A DNA stretch of 64,000 bases from Methanospirillum hungatei JF-1 (lineage in GTDB: Archaea; Halobacteriota; Methanomicrobia; Methanomicrobiales; Methanospirillaceae), in NCBI RefSeq assembly GCF_000013445.1, contig NC_007796.1, positions 2,950,936-3,014,935 on the forward strand. Direction: 5' to 3'. Shown in pieces: positions 17,722 to 27,018 of this stretch. Under the pieces are notes generated by a model. The model did not search any database. It had not been told where the DNA came from and worked only from the letters and a program-made list of their open reading frames with translations. The position numbers were made by a program, and so were the translations under genes. Position 1 is the stretch's first letter, and each line of letters opens with the position of its first letter.

Positions 17722-18603
17722 TTGAAGTCCATACGAGTACCCCGGAGAATAAAAAACGGGGATGAACCCTATATCCTGTCTCCAAAAAATGATTTTTTGT
17801 TCAGGCTGCTCTTTGGTGATGACGGGAATGAAGAACTTCTCGCATCGCTTCTTAGTTCCATCCTGCATGAGGAGATTGAACATGTCGTGATAAAAAATCC
17901 ATATATCCTTAAATTATTTTCAGAGGATAAAGAGGCCATTCTTGACATTAAAGCGGCTATTAATTCAAAAAAACTGGTTGATATTGAGATTCAACTCTGG
18001 AACTCACCTTGTCTGATGAGCAGGATCCTCTTCTATTGGGCACGGTTGTATGCATCGCAGATAAAACAGGGAAATGATTATACTGTTCTTCAAAAAACGA
18101 CGTCCATTCTTATATTAGATGATCTTAACCATTCATCCGAAGATTATCATGCATGTTCACATTTGCATGATTGGAAACAGCACATAACACTGACTGATAT
18201 GATAGAGGTACATGTCCTGGAGCTGCCAAAACTACATAACCTGAAACAGCTAGATAAAAGTAATACTCTCCTGCAATGGATGTTATTTTTTAATGCACAA
18301 ACAAGGGAGGAATTAATCATGGTATCTGAAGCAAACCCGGTAATTAAGAAAGCAACTGATCTCCTCATTACGATGAGCAGGGATGAGGAGACAAGACAGA
18401 TGTACGAGGCGAGAGAAGAATATCTCCTGGGAAGACAAATTGAAATTCAGGGTGCGAAAGGAGAGGGAAGAGAAGAAGGAAGGGAAACTGAAAGAAAAGA
18501 TATTGCGATGAGATTAATTGAAGAAGGAATGAATGACGAATTTATTAAAAAAATTACAGGGCTTGATATTGCAGTGATTCGTTCATTGCATAATAATAGA
18601 TAA
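17722..18603 (+). CDS. Rpn/PDDEXK_2 family nuclease (putative transposase), copy A
   Basis: 293 residues of the PD-(D/E)XK Rpn family (recombination-promoting nuclease; PF12784 type). Family marks are KNDFLFRLLFGD at the N-terminus, ILDIKA for the catalytic Asp, VDIEIQL for the E-x-Q that replaces D/E-x-K, and FYWARLYASQIKQG. The C-terminus has the Gly/Glu/Arg-rich GREEGRE stretch and the ending GMNDEFIKKITGLDIAVIRSL. The best start is TTG at 17722, because the nearest in-frame ATG hits a stop. It is nearly identical to copy B at 18899. Family members cut DNA and promote recA-independent recombination in bacteria; activity here is untested. Confidence 0.8.
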   Translation: MKSIRVPRRIKNGDEPYILSPKNDFLFRLLFGDDGNEELLASLLSSILHEEIEHVVIKNPYILKLFSEDKEAILDIKAAINSKKLVDIEIQLWNSPCLMSRILFYWARLYASQIKQGNDYTVLQKTTSILILDDLNHSSEDYHACSHLHDWKQHITLTDMIEVHVLELPKLHNLKQLDKSNTLLQWMLFFNAQTREELIMVSEANPVIKKATDLLITMSRDEETRQMYEAREEYLLGRQIEIQGAKGEGREEGRETERKDIAMRLIEEGMNDEFIKKITGLDIAVIRSLHNNR

Positions 18604-20116
18604 TAACCGGTTTCCCTCCTAAATTCTTTCCTTAACTTGCGAAAGGGACGCCAATTTTCATAATTTATTTATAATTTTACCCGGTACAGACAATTTTTCT
18701 GAGAACTTCTAGCATATGATCGCCATACATATTGACACTGATCATCTCATTCCTCCAATGTGTTTCCCTCTTTTGAACAAAACCCATTATTCAGGGTAAG
18801 TGCCGGATTTTCGGTTGAAAACATTATTTTCATTCAGTGATTTTTATTTCACCTCATTCATATATCTTGACCGCGTAGATATGGGAGCATTATTCTGGAT
18901 GATGATACTGAATTCCATACGAGTACCCCGGAGAATAAAAAACGGGGATGAACCCTATATCCTGTCTCCAAAAAATGATTTTTTGTTCAGGCTGCTCTTT
19001 GGTGATGACGGGAATGAAGAACTTCTCGCATCGCTTCTTAGTTCCATCCTGCATGAGGAGATTGAACATGTCGTGATAAAAAATCCATATATCCTTAAAT
19101 TATTTTCAGAGGATAAAGAGACCATTCTTGACATTAAAGCGGCTATTAATTCAAAAAAACTGGTTGATATTGAGATTCAACTCTGGAACTCACCTTGTCT
19201 GATGAGCAGGATCCTATTCTATTGGGCACGGTTGTATGCATCGCAGATAAAACAGGGAAATGATTATACTGTTCTTCAAAAAACGACGTCCATTCTTATA
19301 TTAGATGATCTTAACCATTCATCCGAAGATTATCATGCATGTTCACATTTACATGATTGGAAACAGCACATAACACTGACTGATATGATAGAGGTACATG
19401 TCCTGGAGCTGCCAAAACTACATAACCTGAAACAGCTAGATAAAAGTAATACTCTCCTGCAATGGATGTTATTTTTTAATGCACAAACAAGGGAGGAATT
19501 AATCATGGTATCTGAAGCAAACCCGGTAATTAAGAAAGCAACTGATCTCCTCATTACGATGAGCAGGGATGAGGAGACAAGACAGATGTACGAGGCGAGA
19601 GAAGAATATCTCCTGGGAAGACAAATTGAAATTCAGGGTGCGAAAGGAGAGGGAAGAGAAGAAGGAAGAATAGAAGGAAGAATAGAAGGAAGGGAAACTG
19701 AAAGAAAAGATATTGCGATGAGATTAATTGAAGAAGGAATGAATGACGAATTTATTAAAAAAATTACAGGGCTTGATATTGCAGTGATTCGTTCATTGCA
19801 TAATAATAGATAATAACCGGTTTCCCTCCTAAATTCTTTCCTTAACTTGCGAAAGGGACGCCAATTTTCATAATTTATTTATAATTTTACCCGGTACAGA
19901 CAATTTTTCTGAGAACTTCTAGCATATGATCGCCATACATATTGACACTGATCATCTCATTCCTCCAATGTGTTTCCCTCTTTTGAATAAAACCCATTAT
20001 TCAGGGTAAGTGCCGGATTTTCGGTTGAAAACATTATTTTCATTCAGTGATTTTTATTTCACCTCATTCATATATCTTGACCGCGTAGATATGGGAGCAT
20101 TATTCTGGATGATGAT
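17731..20116. repeat. tandem duplication of a nuclease gene plus its downstream spacer, period about 1.19-1.21 kb
   Basis: The gene body from 17731 and the spacer 18604-18898 recur almost unchanged from 18917 and at 19814-20110. The offset is 1186 bp before the low-complexity tract and 1210 bp after it; the 24-bp difference is two extra GGAAGAATAGAA units in copy B. Only a few substitutions separate the copies, for example at 17936/19122 and 18075/19217, so the event is recent. The spacers themselves (about 300 bp each) hold no gene beyond promoter-like sequence for the next copy. The third gene shares the spacer but is diverged in its body. Confidence 0.9.
18899..19813 (+). CDS. Rpn/PDDEXK_2 family nuclease, copy B
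   Basis: Nearly identical to copy A apart from a handful of substitutions and eight extra residues (RIEGRIEG-type) in the C-terminal Glu/Gly/Arg tract. The catalytic ILDIKA and VDIEIQL motifs are intact. The start is taken as ATG 18899 (MMILNSIR), because the longer GTG frame from 18800 would encode spacer DNA shared with copy C, where it is not open. The in-frame growth of the 12-bp repeat suggests slippage in a disordered linker. Two near-identical copies make the locus prone to further recombination. Confidence 0.8.
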   Translation: MMILNSIRVPRRIKNGDEPYILSPKNDFLFRLLFGDDGNEELLASLLSSILHEEIEHVVIKNPYILKLFSEDKETILDIKAAINSKKLVDIEIQLWNSPCLMSRILFYWARLYASQIKQGNDYTVLQKTTSILILDDLNHSSEDYHACSHLHDWKQHITLTDMIEVHVLELPKLHNLKQLDKSNTLLQWMLFFNAQTREELIMVSEANPVIKKATDLLITMSRDEETRQMYEAREEYLLGRQIEIQGAKGEGREEGRIEGRIEGRETERKDIAMRLIEEGMNDEFIKKITGLDIAVIRSLHNNR

Positions 20117-20119
20117 ACA

Positions 20120-20995
20120 TTGACCCCCAAACGAGTACCCCGGAGAATTAAAAACGGGGATGAACCCTATATCCTGTCTCCGAAGAATGATTATGTATTC
20201 AGGTATCTGCTCGGCGAAGAGGGAAACGAGGAACTCCTGACTTCACTAATCAGTGCGATTCTGGGACGGAGGATTACGCATGCAACCATCAAAAACCCAT
20301 ATATCCTGAAATTGTATTATGATACTAAAGAATGCATTCTGGATATCAAAGCGGAGATTGATGAGAACATTCTGGTTGATATTGAGATGCAACTCTGCAA
20401 CTCACCTGAATTAATCAATCGAATCCTTCTGTACTGGTCACGGTTGTATGCTTCACAGATGAAGGCAGGCGATGGATACCATGTACTCAAAAAGACGATT
20501 TCTATTCTCATCCTTGACGATGATCCATATCACACTGACGATTTTCATGTGTGTTCACGGATAATTAATTGTGTACAGAAATTTGAACTCACTGATCTTC
20601 TAGAGATACATATCCTGGAACTGCCAAAGGTACATAAGAGAAGAGAACAAGATACAAATGATAAACTGATACCATGGATGAACTTTCTGTATGCACAAAC
20701 AAGGGAGGAATTAGATATGGCTTCTGAAGCAAACCCGGTTATTCGCAAAGCAACGGATATGCTCACTGCTATGAGCAGGGATGAAGAGGAGAGACTTAGA
20801 TACGAAGCCCGAGAGGAGTTTTTGTTTGATCAGCAATATGGGCTTCAAGCGGCAGAGAGAAAAGGAATTCTCATCAATAAACAGGAAACAGCCAGGAGAC
20901 TAATCAAAAAAGGGATGGATGACCAGTTTATCAGAGAGATTACTGGTCTGAAATTGGAAGAAATCTCTTCTATTCGCAACGAAAAAGAGGTTTAA
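20120..20995 (+). CDS. Rpn/PDDEXK_2 family nuclease, diverged copy C
   Basis: 291 residues, same family as copies A and B. It shares RVPRRIKNGDEPYILSPKND at the N-terminus but diverges after it (YVFRYLLGEEGNEELL). The motifs are ILDIKAEIDE and VDIEMQL, then LYWSRLYASQMKAG, and it ends GMDDQFIREITGLKLEEI. The start is TTG 20120, since the upstream ATG run meets a stop within three codons. The 5' spacer is the same as that before copy B, so the promoter was duplicated, while the body is an older paralogue. Pieces like its C-terminus follow downstream. Confidence 0.78.
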   Translation: MTPKRVPRRIKNGDEPYILSPKNDYVFRYLLGEEGNEELLTSLISAILGRRITHATIKNPYILKLYYDTKECILDIKAEIDENILVDIEMQLCNSPELINRILLYWSRLYASQMKAGDGYHVLKKTISILILDDDPYHTDDFHVCSRIINCVQKFELTDLLEIHILELPKVHKRREQDTNDKLIPWMNFLYAQTREELDMASEANPVIRKATDMLTAMSRDEEERLRYEAREEFLFDQQYGLQAAERKGILINKQETARRLIKKGMDDQFIREITGLKLEEISSIRNEKEV

Positions 20996-21038
20996 CCCTT
21001 TTCCAAAAAATATCACAGAATTTCTCCCTTTTTTTGGT

Positions 21039-21698
21039 TTGAATTTAATGACACACAATATCACATCTAAAGCGAACCCGGTTATTCACAAAGCAACGGA
21101 TATGCTCATGGCGATGAGCAGGGATGAGGAGGAGAGACTCATATACGAAGCACGAGAGGAGTTTTTGCTTGATCAGCAATATGGGCTTCAGGCGGCGGAG
21201 AGAAAGGGGATTATTGAAACTAAACAGGAAACAGCCAGGAAATTAATCACAAAAGGAATGGATGACCAATTTATCAAAGATATCACAGGGCTGGAATTTA
21301 AAGAGATCTCTTCACTCCGCGATGAGAAAAGGTTTAACTCTCTTCCGAAAAATAACAACGAATTCCTCCCATTATATGGTGTGAATATCATGACACACAA
21401 TATCACATCTAAAGCAAACCCGGTTATTCAAAAAGCAACGGATATGCTCATAGCGATGAGCTGGGATGAAGAGGAAAGACTCAGATACGAAGCAAGGGAG
21501 GAGTTTTTGCTGGATCAAAAACATTCACTTCAGGCGGCGGAGAGGACCGGAATTGAAATTGGAGAGAAAAAGGGGATCGAGATTGAACGAATAGCTATTG
21601 CTCATAACCTCATAAACCTCGGTATGGATGATGAATTTATTTCAAAAGCGACCGGTCTCCCTCCTAAAGAGATCCGAAAGTTACGCAATCAGGAATAA
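21039..21698 (+). CDS. fused double C-terminal fragment of Rpn-type nucleases
   Basis: 219 residues made of two tandem copies of the family C-terminus. Each begins MTHNITSKANPVI, continues KATDML-AMS-DEEERL-YEAREEFLLDQ, and ends in a G-M-D-D-x-F-I ... T-G-L segment. The nuclease core with the catalytic Asp and E-x-Q is absent from both. It is open throughout but probably a by-product of repeated recombination in this array. If translated it could not cut DNA; at most it might act as a binding or oligomerisation partner of the full-length copies. Confidence 0.55.
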   Translation: MNLMTHNITSKANPVIHKATDMLMAMSRDEEERLIYEAREEFLLDQQYGLQAAERKGIIETKQETARKLITKGMDDQFIKDITGLEFKEISSLRDEKRFNSLPKNNNEFLPLYGVNIMTHNITSKANPVIQKATDMLIAMSWDEEERLRYEAREEFLLDQKHSLQAAERTGIEIGEKKGIEIERIAIAHNLINLGMDDEFISKATGLPPKEIRKLRNQE

Positions 21699-21835
21699 CC
21701 AATTCCCCGGAAAATATTTTTCGCCCACCCTTTTTTCAGTCTCTTCCCTCTTCAAGAATCCATAGAAACCCCAACTTCTCAGCCCATCTCATTACCTGCT
21801 TGTCAATTCCTACATCTGTCTGATATTGAGATCCC

Positions 21836-21905
21836 AGTACCTCTCCTGAACTCCTCAACCGGATTCTTCTGTACTGGTCACGGCTGTATGTTTCACAGAT
21901 GAAAA
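21836..21905 (+). pseudogene. Rpn-nuclease core fragment
   Basis: The DNA here matches the LNRILLYWSRLYASQMK part of copy C (20405-20470): TTCTTCTGTACTGGTCACGG and TTTCACAGATGAAAACAGGC are nearly the same. Flanking sequence is unrelated and no frame is open. This is a short relic at the 3' edge of the nuclease array. Confidence 0.6.
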
Positions 21906-22239
21906 CAGGCGATGAAAGATGTAATCCCAGTCTTTGTACTGCTTTCAGCACCTCAAACCACAGAGATGTATCGTTTTCTCGCTCATCGTGGGTGGGAAAA
22001 CAGGTGTATGCATGAACTGAATAACCCGAATAAATCAATATGCTTTTTTTCAATTGAAGACATGGTCAGCTCCGGAGTTGCAGGAATCCAGATTAAATCA
22101 CGAGAGGGACCTCATTGTCGTGGTACCGGTAACCCCAAAAACGGCACCATCAGAGCTTTGGTTGATACTATCACTACCGGGTATCCACTGTATCGTCCTC
22201 AATTCTTTCAATAATTTCTGATTTGGGATTGCTCATTCC

Positions 22240-22643
22240 TGATATTATTCGCTCCGGATGGATTTTATTACCATTTCTGTTCCGAACCGGGGGATACCTT
22301 TCTGTATGGTCCCAATGTGGATGAAAAAGATTATTTTGCGAAATATTCACCACCAGGGAATACGTTCCTGGCTCTGAATATCGGTTTTCTCATGTAGTGG
22401 GGAACTGCTCCATTCAGTCAGGAATTACTGGGAATTTCCGGTATCGTGAAAGATAACGCTTGGAATGATTGGGGTTACCGGGTTTCATATCGGGGTCTGG
22501 TCGAGTTGTCTGATTGCAGCGGGGAATGTGAGATGGTGCGATATGGGAGATCCATACTCAAATGGGTGATTCGACAGTTAAATTTCAATAATATGGGTTT
22601 TATTTCTCAAAATAACCGGGTTTGTGTCATGAGGATCTTATGA
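22240..22643 (+). pseudogene. relic of a secreted-domain gene with an in-frame TAG
   Basis: One frame reads well from about 22240 to 22643 except for a TAG at about 22395: APDGFYYHFCSEPGDTFLYG, then YSPPGNTFLALNIGFLM, stop, WGTAPFSQELLGISGIVKD, then WGYRVSYRGLVELSDCSGEC. The PGNTFLALNIGFLM part has the pattern of DUF4352-like beta-sandwich domains found on archaeal surface proteins. No upstream start or signal peptide is visible. The family guess is weak. The rest of the gap 21906-23016 shows no gene; it includes AT-rich sequence and a TATA-like GATATATGTAG near 22989. Confidence 0.4.
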
Positions 22644-23016
22644 CTTGAATTTAACCTCATTTGGGCGATATTTTTAGTAAATATTCATGTATATTGTTTT
22701 AATAACAGGCCGCTATTGATCATTTTGATAAGACCATGGCGGGTATAGGGTACAGGTGAGATCCGGGAATAGCGTGGTTCTATGGTAAAGGGATTGAATA
22801 TCCATTTTTGAGATCCATGCCAAGGATGAGAGGAGGAGCAACTATGGTAATTTTCAGATATCTTTAGGTATTTAAAGGGCAACACGGTTTTTTGTTAAAA
22901 AGAATAATATTTCGAATCTTTTGGAATTACCATTCATCTTCTGGAGGGGGAAGGTAATAAGAATAAATAGTTTCATGAACTTTGAGAGATATATGTAGAA
23001 CTATTTGGGGTGGGGC

Positions 23017-24795
23017 GTGAAACAAGAGCAGGCGCTATCAGAGGTTATCGGGTTTTTGATGATCGTCTCTCTGCTAGGGATACTCTTCTCTATGTACCTT
23101 TTGTATGTAGTACCAATACAGGGAAGAGATGCAGAGATTTCTCATATGAAATATATCACTCAGGAATTTATCGGATTAAAAGCGGATATCGACGGGTTAA
23201 TTATTAATGATAAGATAAACCTTCCAATTGCCAGATCATTTGAATTAGGAACGTTATCTTCAGTAGGTTCTGGTGCTTTAAGTATCATGCCAATGAGTTC
23301 GTATATCGAAGCCTCTGGGACATTGATGGTAAATGAGCAGAATGATTTCCTTGAAGTTGTTGTGAATGGATATGTAGGTGATATATCGTTTGTATCACCT
23401 TTACCGACAGATGTTAGTAATTATACGAAATATAATGCCCAGAGGTACTATAATTATTATCCCGATTTAATCAATTTTTCTTGTAAGAAACCAGATCACT
23501 GTCCTCCTGAACCTATAAATTTTACAACAAAGGATGAAAGATTTTATAACATTACATCAAAAAAACGAACAACCTATGAGGACGTTTTCATCACTATTAA
23601 TATGAGCAATATAACTTTCACCCCTACAACTACACCGACAATCACTCCAACACCAGAATACATCAATGCCACAGCACTGATCAGATATCCAAATAAAAAG
23701 GAAATCTATGACATCGTATTAGAGATAATGGATAATAGAACTGATCATTATCGTGAATGGATTAGTGAAAGAACTCTTGTGGAAAATATTACATTGAATG
23801 AGACTTATGGCACAAATTTTACAATTAATATATTAAATGATATAATATCGAATAATACATCACAATTTTACGATTTTTATTACTCAAATGTCCAGTCAAC
23901 AACAATGGATCCATCAAAAAATTTATCAAATTATAAAAATGCCACAATCACTAACAAAAATAATTATTATCCCCCTAGAATTGGCTCCCTCCAATATGAA
24001 TCTGCGAACAGGTATTGGGTAAATCAAAATTTACTCTATGAAATGGGAGGTTTATTTTTAAATCAACCATCCGATCAGGGTTCATCAGTAATGTTGGTTC
24101 CATCAATTGCAATAACACCAATAAAAAACCCCCCCAGTGAGGAGTATTACTTAAAAGTAAGTATTAACAACATTCGGATAACAGATACAGAAGATATTAG
24201 CGGTTCAGTCAGTGCTCAGATCTTTACTAAAGTTGATCAAATTCATCACAATATATTTAATGGAACGATTGAACTAACAGGTTTTGGAACTAAACCAACC
24301 GATGGATCAATACAATATTATAAATTAAAAGAAGCAAATGAACCTAACGCCCATGCAATATGGCTTCAATTCATCCCAGATGATCCACGAGTAACAAGTC
24401 CAAATTCTGCTCCAACAGGAACATTAACACCAGATGATGAAAACCGAATGATAACTTCAACAGAATTATGGAAAAGAGGGTTTGATCAAATTAAAACTAT
24501 TACTAATAAAACGATATCTGACAATCCGGATATTGGAGGATTTAGTGGATATATCTACACTTTTCGAATAGAAGATAAAGCAAAGCAGAATTATTCCGCA
24601 AATTTAATTATTGGTGAAAAAGCCGGTCAAGAGCTACCCAAAGGTGGAAAATGCACACAAACAACATATGATAGCGATACATGTCTAGAGGCAGTTCGGA
24701 ATTATATAAATAACGCCCATTTGACTGAAAAACCATTTATTCTGGATTACACAGAATCTGAAGTCTCCCTTGTCATGCAGAGTGGGGCACTCTAA
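23017..24795 (+). CDS. large pilin-like surface protein
   Basis: About 592 residues from GTG 23017, which follows a GGGGTGGGG ribosome-binding site; the longer frame from 23005 has no such site. The N-terminus KQEQALSEVIGFLMIVSLLG plus a helix to about residue 35 is a class III/pilin signal. The rest is a large extracellular domain rich in Asn, Thr and N-glycosylation sequons, with a TPTTTPTITPTPE linker near residue 210. It is much longer than a normal pilin. It overlaps the next pilin gene by one base (TAATG). AT content is clearly higher than in the flanking signalling genes. Confidence 0.75.
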   Translation: MKQEQALSEVIGFLMIVSLLGILFSMYLLYVVPIQGRDAEISHMKYITQEFIGLKADIDGLIINDKINLPIARSFELGTLSSVGSGALSIMPMSSYIEASGTLMVNEQNDFLEVVVNGYVGDISFVSPLPTDVSNYTKYNAQRYYNYYPDLINFSCKKPDHCPPEPINFTTKDERFYNITSKKRTTYEDVFITINMSNITFTPTTTPTITPTPEYINATALIRYPNKKEIYDIVLEIMDNRTDHYREWISERTLVENITLNETYGTNFTINILNDIISNNTSQFYDFYYSNVQSTTMDPSKNLSNYKNATITNKNNYYPPRIGSLQYESANRYWVNQNLLYEMGGLFLNQPSDQGSSVMLVPSIAITPIKNPPSEEYYLKVSINNIRITDTEDISGSVSAQIFTKVDQIHHNIFNGTIELTGFGTKPTDGSIQYYKLKEANEPNAHAIWLQFIPDDPRVTSPNSAPTGTLTPDDENRMITSTELWKRGFDQIKTITNKTISDNPDIGGFSGYIYTFRIEDKAKQNYSANLIIGEKAGQELPKGGKCTQTTYDSDTCLEAVRNYINNAHLTEKPFILDYTESEVSLVMQSGAL

Positions 24796-25448
24796 TGGTA
24801 TATGACCATGCTATTTCAGAAATCATCGGGGCCATTGCACTCATGGGCATCATTGTCGCAGCCTTTGGTATTTTCTCTGCTATTTATCTGCCCATGATCA
24901 AACCGATTCAGATCCCACAAGTAAAATTAAGTGTTGCATGCAGTGAAAATATAAATAATTTTGATCCGGAGTTTCCATGTACACAGGGCTCTTTTAGTTG
25001 TCATCCAATTCATGATCCGTTTGATAAAGAAAAATGTGAAGAGGATTGCAAACTCCGGAATTATTTCAAAAATAAGCAATATCAATCAGGCGATTCTTCA
25101 AGTGAAGTATTAAGATGTATGGAACATTGCCTTGCTCCAATGTGTTCAAATCTTGCAGAATGTGGAGTAATCTACATCTGCCATAACGGAGGTGATTCTC
25201 TTGATATTGATAGCATGAAAATTTTGGTAAATGGATTAAATGTTGAGAGTACCAAATGGGAAAAAAAAGAAATATCAAGTAATGAATTTAAACCATATAA
25301 TTCTTACGATAAAAATTTTAGTATTGGTACAGTGTTAAGGATTCAAAATCCCCCATCACCAGTAGATCGAGTGATGGTAGTATACAATTTACCCTCAGAA
25401 AACGAAATAACATTGGTCCTGAACCAATTTGGGACTGATGTGAATTAA
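24795..25448 (+). CDS. pilin-like protein with Cys-rich domain
   Basis: 217 residues. The N-terminus is MVYDHAISEIIGAIALMGII with a helix to about residue 33. The ectodomain has about ten Cys, mostly between residues 50 and 125 (FPCTQGSFSC, CEEDCK, CMEHCLAPMC), suggesting disulfide bonds. The segment YICHNGGDSLDIDSMKILVNG matches the conserved core of the smaller pilins at 25696 and 26559 (HxGG-x-S/V-x3-D/Q-x-M/V-K). It starts in the stop of the preceding gene, so it is translationally coupled. No assembly ATPase or prepilin peptidase gene is nearby. Confidence 0.8.
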   Translation: MVYDHAISEIIGAIALMGIIVAAFGIFSAIYLPMIKPIQIPQVKLSVACSENINNFDPEFPCTQGSFSCHPIHDPFDKEKCEEDCKLRNYFKNKQYQSGDSSSEVLRCMEHCLAPMCSNLAECGVIYICHNGGDSLDIDSMKILVNGLNVESTKWEKKEISSNEFKPYNSYDKNFSIGTVLRIQNPPSPVDRVMVVYNLPSENEITLVLNQFGTDVN

Positions 25449-25642
25449 CTTCCATAAAATAACTAAAATATAAACTTAAAATTTGGTTTAATTTGATATT
25501 TTTACAATTAGCGTATGCGTAATTAATGAAATTACTTTTAACTCAAGCTAAATATTCTCAAAATATGCGAGATACTGAATTTTTCGGACAATTTTACACA
25601 TATATTTGATTGCCTATAAACGATTTTTTGATATCTTAGGAA

Positions 25643-25695
25643 ACATATATATTCTTATATGACAACCACTCTGTCTGTCATATGGGGGTATGACA
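25643..25695 (+). promoter_or_regulatory. TATA box, inverted repeat and RBS before a pilin operon
   Basis: ACATATATAT at 25643-25652 is a TATA box. ATATGACA (25657-25664) and TGTCATAT (25676-25683) form a perfect 8-bp inverted repeat around the predicted transcription start, and TATGACA recurs at 25689-25695. The GGGGG at 25684-25688 is the ribosome-binding site for ATG 25696. An operator for a dimeric regulator is likely. The gap 25449-25642 shows no gene. Confidence 0.55.
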
Positions 25696-26556
25696 ATGAG
25701 GCACGAAATCGCAGTATCAGAAGTTATTGGAGCGGTTCTTCTGATAGGCGTCGTTATGTTAAGCATGGCAATTATCGGGGTGATTATGCTCTCAACACCG
25801 CCACCTGAAAAAACGCCAAAGGCATCACTTACATCATACTGTGTGAAGTGTGATTTGGATGGAAATTATGAAATAATTCTCTATCATGGTGGGGGAGAAT
25901 CATTTTCGCAGAATCAGGTGAAATTTATCCTTTATTTAGAAGATGGAAGTTCAAAAGAAATTTTTCCATGGTGGGTATATGAAGGGACACCTGAAGATTG
26001 TATGTTTTCGGACATTGGTGATAGCAGTTTATCATCAAGAGATTTTTGGAATTCGATTCCGGAATGGAAAAGTGGGCAAACATTAAGGTTTAGGGAGAAG
26101 GTTTTATCTAAACCAATTGGAATGGAGATTCGGCACTACCCATTCAGATCAGCCATGGTCAAAGTAGATTTTAAGGACCAGATCAAAAACGCCCCCTGTG
26201 TCGAAAATAACGAGTCTGCGTCATGTAAAGATCCCACTGGAGAATTAATTCCGGTTCTTATTAATCCAAGAAAAAAGGGTGATCCTGGCTGTAATCCTGC
26301 CGGGTGTGATGATGGCTCATGTTATGCATGTTTTACGTATTCCATGCATGATGATTCAACAAAACCGTATTATTTTGAGGTTCAAGCCGAAAGACCATTA
26401 AAACCATGGAACTACTTTATTGGCAATAATAGTGCAGTTACACATACAAATTTTAGCAACAACGGAAGTATGAAAGATGTTATTAATGTAACTTTTTTCA
26501 ATAAAGTTCAATGGTGGCTTGGAAGAACAAAAAGTGAGATTGCAAGATGTGACTAA
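25696..26556 (+). CDS. pilin-like protein with C-terminal module shared with the DUF4114 protein
   Basis: 286 residues from ATG 25696, chosen because GGGGG lies 8 bases upstream; ATG 25690 would overlap it. The N-terminus MRHEIAVSEVIGAVLLIGVV leads a pilin helix. The middle has the family signature (YCVKCDLDG, YHGGGESFSQNQVKF). The last 85 residues (CYACFTYS, PWNYF, FFNKVQWWLG, ARCD) match the end of the DUF4114 protein at 27019 (CVAQFTYN, PWNEF, FWNNIKWKLG, VKCE). Two secreted proteins of one operon thus share a terminal domain, which suggests they meet in one surface structure. Confidence 0.8.
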   Translation: MRHEIAVSEVIGAVLLIGVVMLSMAIIGVIMLSTPPPEKTPKASLTSYCVKCDLDGNYEIILYHGGGESFSQNQVKFILYLEDGSSKEIFPWWVYEGTPEDCMFSDIGDSSLSSRDFWNSIPEWKSGQTLRFREKVLSKPIGMEIRHYPFRSAMVKVDFKDQIKNAPCVENNESASCKDPTGELIPVLINPRKKGDPGCNPAGCDDGSCYACFTYSMHDDSTKPYYFEVQAERPLKPWNYFIGNNSAVTHTNFSNNGSMKDVINVTFFNKVQWWLGRTKSEIARCD

Positions 26557-26558
26557 AA

Positions 26559-27002
26559 ATGATGAAGGATAATGGATTATCAGAAATTATTGGAGCATTG
26601 ATACTGGTTGCATTGGTCATCACAGGAATCGGGATAATTGGAGTTGTATTATTATCAACCCCTCCTCCAGTATCAAAAGAAAAAGTGGTTCTTAGCTCTT
26701 CCTGTATGCAATGTGACACAAATTCCTTCATCATCGTAACCCGTCATGAAGGAGGTGACGTTATCGATCCTCAAAAAATGAAGTTTTATTTATCAACAGA
26801 ATATTTTAATCGGACATTTAAGGAAAGATTTGAAATCGCACCTACCTGGTTTTACCCAGCAGAGATTTATTCTTCAATGGATAAGGTAAAAATTTGCTCC
26901 CCGGGTGATGATTATAATCTTACCTACAAATATAATGAAAATGTAAAAAGCATGAAAAACGGAGATGTGATTGTATCCTGGTATGTTATGAAAAAGAATT
27001 GA
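26559..27002 (+). CDS. small pilin-like protein
   Basis: 147 residues. The N-terminus MMKDNGLSEIIGALILVALV leads a helix ending LLSTPPP. The ectodomain has the group's signature CMQCDTNSFIIVTRHEGGDVIDPQKMKFYLS, then a short beta-rich tail. It starts two bases after the preceding pilin and ends eight bases before the next open frame, so the genes form one operon. It is a compact pilin and may be the main subunit, with the longer pilins as minor or tip subunits; that assignment is inference. Confidence 0.8.
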   Translation: MMKDNGLSEIIGALILVALVITGIGIIGVVLLSTPPPVSKEKVVLSSSCMQCDTNSFIIVTRHEGGDVIDPQKMKFYLSTEYFNRTFKERFEIAPTWFYPAEIYSSMDKVKICSPGDDYNLTYKYNENVKSMKNGDVIVSWYVMKKN

Positions 27003-27018
27003 TAATTAGGTGATTTGT

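Noticed and set aside
18800-18898. N-terminal extension of Rpn copy B from GTG 18800
   Set aside because: The same spacer before copy C runs into a stop, so the extension is duplicated noncoding DNA.
21912-22214. 100-codon frame after the nuclease array
   Set aside because: No family features, and its start overlaps no promoter; it follows an Rpn scrap in a decayed region.
22393-22398. In-frame TAG as a pyrrolysine codon
   Set aside because: No methylamine methyltransferase context or upstream start is visible and the frame is a fragment; a nonsense mutation in a relic is simpler.
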